Positions 56,760 through 64,000 of a stretch of 64,000 nt of DNA are shown in pieces. This DNA comes from Tenrec ecaudatus (lineage: Eukaryota; Chordata; Mammalia; Afrosoricida; Tenrecidae): assembly GCF_050624435.1 (NCBI RefSeq), contig NW_027459223.1, positions 1 through 64,000 of the forward strand. Direction: 5' to 3'. The notes beneath the pieces were generated by a model, which was not told where the DNA came from, ran no database searches, and worked only from the letters and a program-made list of their open reading frames with translations. Position 1 is the first letter of the stretch; each line of letters begins with the position of its first letter. The position numbers were made by a program, and so were the translations under genes.

Positions 56760-58290
56760 TGAAAACCACAGGTGCCTGGGTCTAATGAAGCTCAAATTTT
56801 TATGTGTATTTCTCCGCTCGTCACCCTTATAAGAAATAATAATCTATTAATATCAAGATCCAACAGAAGCCAGGAACATTTAAAAAATGGAATCAGGCAC
56901 CTTAAGAAAGTAAAAGCAGAGTGGGCTGGGAATGCAGCTCGCGAGTTGCTCTGCTCAGTGACCACATGCCTGTAATAGCATTCACTACCCACTGAAAGAG
57001 GAGAAGGAGCAGCTTCTTCCATAGACCATGGATAAAATTCATGATCTGCCCTAGGCGTCTGCAATTAACTTCCAATACATTGGTGACTTGGAATGCAGAG
57101 TCAACTAATCTTCGCCTGTTCTTTCTTTCTGCTTGGCATTTCTGACAGTCTACCCAAGAACGTCTCGCTAATGGCGAGTGTGTTCAGCGAGCAAACGGAA
57201 CACCTTCTGACGCTCAAGCGTGGTTCTCCTCGGGGACCATTAGCCTGGCCTGCAGTTGCCCGATCAAGACTGCAGTCCTAACATATGTTCTACCTTACTG
57301 AAATCTATTTTCCCCCTTTTGGGCAGCCCAGACTCCAACCTAAGTGACATGGAAATTTGATGCCGAACTTCCGTTAATCCTAAACTCTAATGGGGTGAAG
57401 CACCTGAGCAGCCACGGCTCGCTGCCTCCCTTCACTCAGATGCCTGAATCAACTCCATTCCAGATCAGTCTCAGTCTAGAAAGGAAGAATCCAATCTGCT
57501 AATCAAATGTGGTTTGATTCTGGAGGGCACGGTGCTATTTCGTAACTCCTGAGTCGGCCTGCACTTTTATCTTTAAACAATATCCAATAGGCTTTGGCAA
57601 AATTCCACTCAGTCCGATTTTCCTAATCTGATGTTTTCTTACCACCAGAACAGTGAGAGCCTTTTCACTGACACTCCATTCCCTATGAGAATATTTCAAG
57701 CATTCCACACAGGGTAGTCCAAATCGAATGCAATTAACAGCGTACATGATGTATTTAAAATCATCTCCCAAGATGTGAAGATTTACCACCCAAGCCAAAG
57801 TTTGGCTTAGTTTGAATTGATCCCTCCCCTTGTTTTCCTTTCCTCTCACTTCAAAACATCACCTCTTCAAACTGAAAAACGTAACCTTCTATAGTTTCAC
57901 TGCAAGCAAAAACTATCATAAGCTGTTAATTATCGATCATGTTCCAATTATCTTTGAACGTCTTAAACAAGATAGCACTGCTACCTTGGATAAATAAGAG
58001 ACCAAAAGTAGATTTGATAAATTCTGGAAGAAAATTATGAGTAGATCCTTTTGTTGTTGTTATTGGATATTTGTTTGTTAAGGAAAATGATTATCATAAG
58101 GGGCTCTATGAATCTCCATTTTGAGCTAGAGATATATTACAAGACAATATAAAGTAATGCATAATTACTTTTAATAACTCCTGTATTGATTTCTATATCC
58201 ATATATTCCTTATTTTAAATATGCCTTTCTAATTCATTGCAATAGAATTGAAAGGAGATTTTTTGTGTATCCTTCAAAGTGATTTTTTTT
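56760..58290. other. Repeat-poor stretch, unassigned
   Basis: About 1.5 kb with no recognised mobile element except possible edges. It has mixed composition and long stretches free of low-complexity DNA (57530-57970). Such stretches in a repeat-dense window may be conserved non-coding DNA, but I cannot show conservation from one sequence. Confidence 0.35.
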
Positions 58291-58296
58291 CAAAGC

Positions 58297-59003
58297 TATG
58301 TATTTAATTTTTTTTTTACAACACAAACTTATCACCTTCAAAGTGTTCTACATTATACGTAATACATTTTTCAAATTTGTGATTCCATTCTTGGAAACAT
58401 TTTCCAACTCATCTGTTTGGATAGTTGATAGCACTTCCCTCATTTTTGTTCCCTCACCTCTTCTATGTCATCAAATCACTGTCCTTTCATGTCCCTCTAA
58501 ATTCTCAGAAACAAAAAGTAGTCACAGGGAGTGAGGTCAGGTGAGTTAGGTGCATGGGGCAAGAGAGGCATGTTGTTTTTGCCCAAAACCAGCACACTGA
58601 GATGACTGTATGAGCAGGTGCATTGTTGTGGTGGAAAAACCAGTCCCCCGTCTGCCACAAATAAAGCCGTTTTTGGTCACCTTTTATGGTTACGTTTTAT
58701 GCCACCTTTTTAGAATCTCTAAATAGAAAGTTTGATTAGCAGTCTGACCTGGTGGGAGGAACTCCAAAGGCACTAGGAGTCGACATTTGCATCCGTTTGG
58801 GATGTTAAAAGACATCCAGAATGGGGTTTGTCATCATTCAATACTCCACCTTCTTTGAAATGAGAAACCCACTCAGACACTTGAGTTTTTCCCATAGCGC
58901 TGCCGTTGGAAGCTGTGTTCAACGTCACAACAGTTTCTGTGGCATTTTTACAAAGCAGGAAACAGAATTTCACACCCGCCTGCTGTTCTCTTAAATCAAC
59001 CAT
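58297..59003 (-). pseudogene. Mariner transposase remnant, minus strand
   Basis: A decayed Tc1/mariner-superfamily transposase. The N-terminal helix-turn-helix part is open from the ATG at 59003 (minus) to 58773: conserved Lys-Phe-Cys, the Ala-Thr-Glu-Thr helix, then Val-X-Glu-Trp and Phe-Lys-Glu-Gly. Farther on (58610-58645) is the catalytic block His-His-Asn-Asn-Ala-Pro-Ala-His, where the usual catalytic Asp has become Asn. After a frameshift comes Pro-Asp-Leu-Thr-Pro-Cys-Asp-Tyr (about 58515-58545), which keeps the third acidic residue of the D,D34D triad. The middle, with the first Asp, is deleted: about 700 bp against about 1.04 kb in full genes. Stops occur downstream. A SPIN lies 21 bp upstream of the start codon. 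Confidence 0.88.
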
Positions 59004-59024
59004 CACGAAAAAGAGGTCCAAGAG

Positions 59025-59211
59025 CAGCGCTTCTCCACCTTCCTGACGCCGAGACCCTGTCACACAGGTCCCCGTGTGGTGGTGGCCCCCAACCATAACA
59101 TTTTCATTGCTACTTCATCACTGTCATTTTGCTACTGTTATGAATTGGGTGCCCCTGTGAAAGGATCGTCCAAACCCAAAGTAGGTCACGGCCCAGTTTG
59201 AGAACCCTTGC
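59025..59211 (+). mobile_element. SPIN-like hAT element beside mariner
   Basis: Left end CAGCGCTTCTCCACCTTCC, right end GTTTGAGAACCCTTG. The body cattgctacttcatcactg and ttgctactgttatgaattgg match the other SPIN copies here. Flanking octamers (tccaagag, ctctatag) match only at 4 of 8 positions, so the target duplication is eroded or the edges are off. An open frame fuses its minus strand to the mariner start, which is coincidence. Confidence 0.85.
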
Positions 59212-59221
59212 TCTATAGGGA

Positions 59222-60636
59222 TCCAGAGGAGGGCTGGTGGGTGTTATCCACTGACCTTCAAATTAGCAACACAACACTTTTCACGCAGTGTCTGGATGCT
59301 TGTGTGAAAGAAATCGATGAATGTGGTGAATTGTGAGATGATAGACAGGAAATAAATATGATGTCTAGTGATTGTGAAGTGGCTGTCAGTACAGGCTGGG
59401 TAGGCGTGCATACTAACAACCACAGCCATGGAACATGTGCTGAGGCCGATGAAGGGTGTTGACTAGACCAATATGCTGTGGCTTGTTTTTATCCCTAAAA
59501 CCAATTCATGGAGTGATAATTCCAATTCTTCCTCGCTTTATAGCCAAGGCTCTTATCAATCAGGAAAGTAAAAGGCATTCAGTAGACTGAGGTAAGTGCT
59601 CCTTGTACAAAGAAAAGGAAAGCTAGACAGCAGTGAACTTCTAGAAAATAGTGAGGATCAACAGAGTGACTGTCAAAATTAAAGTAAAATGAAGAAACAA
59701 AAGTGGATTTGAGAATTTATAATCACAAACAACCTATATAATTCCAAACAATTTGCACCCAATTGCAATGACCATTCTCTTTGGGGCAATAACCAGTCGT
59801 GTTCAGACATGACCGCAGTGGTGTTCAGGTGAATGCTAGGAATTACACAGAGGCAGAACTTCTCCCAGGAAGTAGTGAAAACAGATTTTATCTAAGAGCC
59901 ACATTTTTACAACTACCTCATTCTACTTTGGCTGAATAAATAACTAGGGGATTACAGACCATATTGTTTTTTTAATATTCAGTACTGTGGCTGGCAAACA
60001 GCAGAGTTCTTGAATACTCTTGCACAAGTAAATGATTAGTTATATTTATTTTCCAATCTGCCAAATATCTATTGACCATTGATAAGATTATGGAATTCCC
60101 AAACTAAGGAATAATAACATTGAAAATTCTCATAACAGTGCTTTTAAATAAAGATGCAATATAATGGTATAGAACAAAAAGAGATCAGAGAGATGGATTT
60201 TCCACAGAGAATGCGAAGTAAGCATAGACTACAAGTGGATTAATTCCTGCTCTGATCACCATGTACTTGCCATTTCTGCGGTCAAACTGGAAGACAGGAT
60301 TAGTCTGCATTTCTTTCAAGGATATGTTAAGAAAATGGTCAACCTATATGCTGTGAGTTCACACTGAATTAAAACATTAAGGAGAACGCTAGAGTATATG
60401 GATTAGATATCATGAACGACTACACTCTGAGTCTCTAGGAAACCCAAGGAGACAAACACAAGTGGGTACTTTTCAAAGAAAGTGGATCAGTCTCACAGAA
60501 TGATGTTAAATGATGTCACCATTCTCACACATTTAGACGTAACATTAAGATATTTCACCCTTATAACTGCTGATGTCAACATTTGGCAGCAGAGTCTACA
60601 AATCTGCTGGCTTTGAAGCCACACTACCTACAAGAG
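59222..60636. other. Mostly unassigned; possible AfroSINE fragment at left
   Basis: 59222-59275 on the minus strand could be an AfroSINE piece (gaaggtcagtggataacac). The rest, to 60636, is AT-rich without a supported gene. Confidence 0.35.
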
Positions 60637-60824
60637 CAGTTCTCAACCTGAGATGCAACCCCTTTGGAGGTCAAATGACCCTTTCACAGGGGTCGCCTGA
60701 TTTAAAACAGTAGCGAAATTATAGTTATGAAGTCACAACAAAAATAATTTTAAGGTTAGGGGGTCACCACAACATGAGGAAGTGTATTAAAGGGTCCCCG
60801 CATTAGGAAGAATGAGAAGCAATG
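60637..60824 (-). mobile_element. SPIN-like hAT element, minus strand
   Basis: CAGTTCTCAACCTGAGATGC on the left (the 3' end of the element) and, on the right, tcctcatgttgtggtgacc read on the minus strand. About 188 bp. The right terminal repeat is degraded (gagaagcaatg on +) and the flanks show no target duplication. Confidence 0.82.
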
Positions 60825-60904
60825 ACGTATGGGTCTCCAAAAGAGCTTACCATCCTCAAAAGCCACAGAGTACTTGAAATAGTTGGACTTTTTAGAACTA
60901 CTTA

Positions 60905-61640
60905 GTAGGGTGGCATTGGCTAGTTGCCTTGGGGCAGCTCTGGCCCTGTGACCCTGGGTACAAAAGAATGTAACATTGCCCAGCCTGCACCGTGCGTACC
61001 AGAGTGCCTATGAGCTCCCTGAGGCACGCACTGTGGCAGCCTGCCCTTGAGGCCTTCCTCTTTTACTGCCCATCACTGTCCCAGGCATGACGTGCTTCTC
61101 CAGGGACTGGTCTCTCAGATGGTCTGTGCAAAGGATGTGAGGCAAGGCCTCGTCATCTTCTGTAAGGAGAACTCTGACTGTACTCACTTCAAGACAGATG
61201 TGTTTGTCCTTTCAGTCCCTGGTACTGTCAATACTCTCCCACACCATGGCTCAAGTGCATCACTTTTCTTTGGTCTTCCTTATTCAATGTCGAACGTCAC
61301 TGCATAGGAGGTGATTGAAGAGACAATGCTTTGGGCCTCTAAATAATACCCTTGCTTTGCAACACTCTAAAGAGGTCTTGTGCAGCAGATTGACCTAATA
61401 TAATACATATCCTTAGATCTTGATTGTGGCTTCCATGATCAAAGCAAGGAAAAGGGCAATATGAAATCCTTCATAACTTCAATCTTTTCTCCATTTATCA
61501 TGATATTATGTATTAGTGCAGTTTTAAGACTTTGGGTTTTTGTTTTTTTTAATGAATTGAAATCCATACTGAAGTCTGCCATCCTTGATCTTCATCAGCA
61601 GGTGCTTCAAGTTCTCCTCGCTTTCAGCAAGCAAGGTGGG
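60905..61640 (-). pseudogene. RTE-clade LINE 3' part, minus strand (copy 1)
   Basis: Reverse-oriented RTE 3' half: ttctccagggactggtctct, cttccttattcaatgtcgaac, aaagaggtcttgtgcagcag, cttcaatcttttctccattt, and ctttcagcaagcaaggtgg near the reverse-transcriptase core. It is broken by indels and stops. Its 5' edge at 61640 abuts the 3' end of the next copy. Confidence 0.82.
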
Positions 61641-61960
61641 GTTGTTGTCTGTCGTTGTCGACGGTATTGTTCTGTGCCATCAGTCCACTGTGACACATAG
61701 TGAGCCTGTGCACAGTGGAACAAAACACTGCATGGTTCAGCACCACCCTCCCGATGGTTCCTGCGCCTGAGCCCATTGATGAAGCCATGGTGTCAACCAA
61801 TCCACTTGGCTGAACCCCTTCCTCTTTTTTGCCACCCTTCCACTTTAGTCTTGTGACTACATGTCCAAAGCATGTAAGAGGAAGTCTTGTCATCCTTGCC
61901 TCTAAGGAGCACTCTGGTCTTACTGATTTCAATACAGAGCAGTTTGTCCTTCTCCAGCAC
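61641..61960 (-). pseudogene. RTE-clade LINE 3' end, minus strand (copy 2)
   Basis: A second reverse RTE 3' end, starting with ttgttgtctgtcgttgtcg and containing gcgcctgagcccattgatga, gtgactacatgtccaaagc and ttgcctctaaggagcactct. It repeats the same region as 60905-61200, so the two copies are head-to-tail. The minus-strand frame 61624-61932 covers the conserved C-terminal block. Confidence 0.82.
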
Positions 61961-61998
61961 CCCAGTTCAAATGCAAATTCAATTCAAATGCACCACTT

Positions 61999-62945
61999 GT
62001 CTGCCAGTTTGTCATGCTGTGGGCTCTTCTGTGTTGTTGTGATGCTGGAAGCTATGTCTTTGGTGTTTCAAATGCCAGCAGGGCCACCCCAAGCACAACT
62101 AAGGAGGGACTAGACTCCCACTCTTGAGGAAGAAGCTGCTTAAAACCTTGGACAGAGCTTCAAAGCAGGCTCACATGTTGAAAGCCTGAACAAAGGAAGC
62201 AGAACACTGTCAGATAAACTGCATGTGGATGGACCCCTCAGGTGGGAGGGCCCTCAAAATGTGACTGCAGAGGAGCTGCTTTCTTGGAGGGGAGTCCACT
62301 ACGTGGAAGTGAATTGAGGAAAGCCGGCAAGAGCGGAGCATTTGCTGTCTTCATTTGCTCATGGCGTAGGACTCAAGGTAAAGCGAAACAGCTGCAACAG
62401 TCTTCTATGATTGGAACTTGGAATATGTGAAGCATAAATGTAAGAAAAGTGGAAGTGCTCAAAAATGAACTGGAATGCATGTACAACAATGCTCTAAGCA
62501 TTAGTAAATGGAAATGGACTGGTATTGGCAATTTAAAATCAGAAGGTCATTTCATTTTCTACACCAGGAAAAACACAATCAAGAGGAATGGTGTGGTATT
62601 CATTGTCAGAAAGGATCTCACTACATCCATCATGAAGTACAATGCTGTTAATTACAGGATTATATCTATCCAGCTTCAAGGAAATCCAATCAATAAGCAA
62701 TTATTCAAATGTATGGACCAACCACAAAAGCTAGTGATGAAGAAATTGAAGAATTCTACCACAAACTTCATTTGGAAATTGATCGCATGCGATCAGGATG
62801 CATTGATAATTAGTGTTGATTGGAATGCAAATGTTGGAGACTGGTGGAAGAACAGTAGTTGGTAAATGAGCTGGAGATTTCATGATAGGATTTTACAAAA
62901 CTAACAACTTGTTCACAGCAGGTACTTTTTTCCACAACACAAAAG
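61999..62945 (+). pseudogene. RTE-clade LINE 5' part with endonuclease fragment
   Basis: The 5' region of an RTE on the + strand (gttgttgtgatgctggaagc, then gaggaagaagctgcttaaaa) leads into the endonuclease. Bases 62449-62865 are open for 138 codons and hold recognisable apurinic-type endonuclease strands: Lys-Trp-Thr-Gly-Ile-Gly, Gly-Val-Val-Phe-Ile-Val, Arg-Ile-Ile-Ser-Ile-Gln-Leu-Gln-Gly, and Ser-Val-Asp-Trp-Asn-Ala-Asn-Val-Gly. The last is the Asp-X-Asn motif with catalytic Asp and Asn both kept. This is the best-preserved RTE coding fragment in the window. It is truncated by a stop at 62863 and by sequence end-loss at about 62945. Confidence 0.85.
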
Positions 62946-64000
62946 GCAAGTACTGACAGCAGACCTGGTGAGCTGTGGTTGAACCTCAAGACCATCACTC
63001 AAGAGGAAAGCAGAAAGTCTTTTTAAAAGACAGGCAAGAAACAAAGGTCAAAGTGGAGGCCAGAAGGTCGGGTGGTCCCCTCGATAGCGATAGCCTCATT
63101 TCAAGGAGAACACACTCAACAAATTTCTAAATAAAGCTGAAAGGCACTTGTTAACTGTCTGCACTTGAACCAGCCAGCTTATGCCTGCAGGGACAGGTCA
63201 GTGTGAAAATTCTAGTCTCGAGGCTCTTTCTGGGTTATCATAGAAAGGCAGCTAATGGCTCACAGCTCTTTACAGTAGAACATCCTGAAAATGTGTCTCA
63301 GGCTATTTTTAACATTTCTCTGTCATAACGTGTTGCACACACCCAGGCTAATTTAGAAGCCTTCGGAATATGAATTCTTAAGCAATTGCATACAGAAAAA
63401 TGATTTAAAAGGAAAGGATTTCATGGTGGCTCTTTTGAATATCCGAAGATAGGCATTTACAGTTATGACAAATAGATCATTAGAATCACCAGGCTCAACG
63501 ATGTGAGAAATGTTGTGAGCCTTTGAGGGTGGCCATGAAGTTCCTGTGTGTGCTCCCTCCCTATGAATCACCACTGATAGCACCCAACAACCTGCACTGG
63601 CCACAGGGCTGAGCAGATAGCTACGATACAAATTAATTTTAATCACTTTTGGTCCATGGCAGAAGACTAGAAGCATATAGCCAACAATGAATCTTACTTT
63701 GCAATAAACAATTTTATCACTTTTGGGATTTCATTAATATATAATGCTAATTCTTTTTCACACACATTCTGTTGTCTTAACAGAAGATAGCTAAGAGCAT
63801 AATCATATAGGAATATTTCTCCCAAATGAGTACAATACAAGTAGCTAGAGAATTATCTTTCACTTCCTGCCTACTGGGTAAAAAAAACACATTTGAATTA
63901 GTGCTCTATTATTATTAATACTACTCATGATTCTAGAAGAAAACACAACTAAGAAAGAATAATGTTTGGGCTTTGGCCATCTAGGAAAGGGTAGGGATTG
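62946..64000. other. Unassigned to window end
   Basis: AT-rich intergenic sequence. The 107-codon minus-strand frame 63353-63676 shows no domain I recognise. No gene is called. Confidence 0.4.

Noticed and set aside
58773-59096. 107-codon frame as one gene
   Set aside because: The first 31 codons are SPIN sequence and the rest is mariner; the fusion is accidental.

Overview
This window is nuclear DNA of a placental mammal, almost certainly an afrotherian and most likely a tenrec. Four repeat signals support that reading. There are many AfroSINE-like tRNA-derived SINEs, many copies of an RTE-clade (RTE1/BovB-like) LINE, ancient mammalian MIR and L1 fragments, and at least four short hAT elements whose termini and body match the SPIN family. 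SPIN is known in tenrec but not as a general afrotherian component. No multi-exon host gene, tRNA, rRNA, CRISPR array or bacterial-type operon could be supported. All long reading frames are decayed retroelement genes, or open frames caused by C/T-rich or simple-sequence DNA.

Layout. Bases 1-9154 hold two class I (gammaretrovirus-like) endogenous retroviruses in tandem on the + strand. The first is cut by the window edge: integrase, env, then a probable 3' LTR. The second is complete between LTRs (3727-9154, LTRs about 93-94% identical by eye). It has a tRNA-Phe-like primer binding site, gag with two zinc knuckles, a pol lacking most of protease, reverse transcriptase and RNase H, and an env whose transmembrane half is still open. 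Both are inactivated. Next come a five-copy 28-bp tandem repeat (9287-9426) and three solo or partial LTRs on the minus strand (9429-9902, 11299-about 11770, 14196-14398).

From 14 to 33 kb lies a patchwork of MIR, AfroSINEs, three SPIN or MITE-like DNA transposons, five RTE fragments (one with both ends joined by internal deletion) and the first copies of an abundant A-tailed element, called TER3 here for convenience. TER3 copies have 13-21 bp target-site duplications and A-rich tails, so they were inserted by target-primed reverse transcription, probably with L1 machinery. A long eroded L1/HAL1-like LINE fills about 33.3-39.7 kb and is interrupted by a minus-strand RTE. From 40 to 55 kb there are six more TER3 copies, one 2.26 kb long without any recognisable coding region. 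From 58 to 63 kb lie a decayed mariner transposase abutted by a SPIN element, another SPIN, and an RTE cluster ending in a readable endonuclease fragment.

Nothing here looks like a working gene system. The most interesting material is the TER3 family: long non-coding body, a 246-bp internal tandem module shared by independent copies, head-to-tail dimers, a probable 3' transduction, a 5' inversion and a recurrent antisense open frame. The nested-insertion chronology is also informative. Boundaries marked about are judged by eye; family assignments rest on recalled consensus features, not on a database search.
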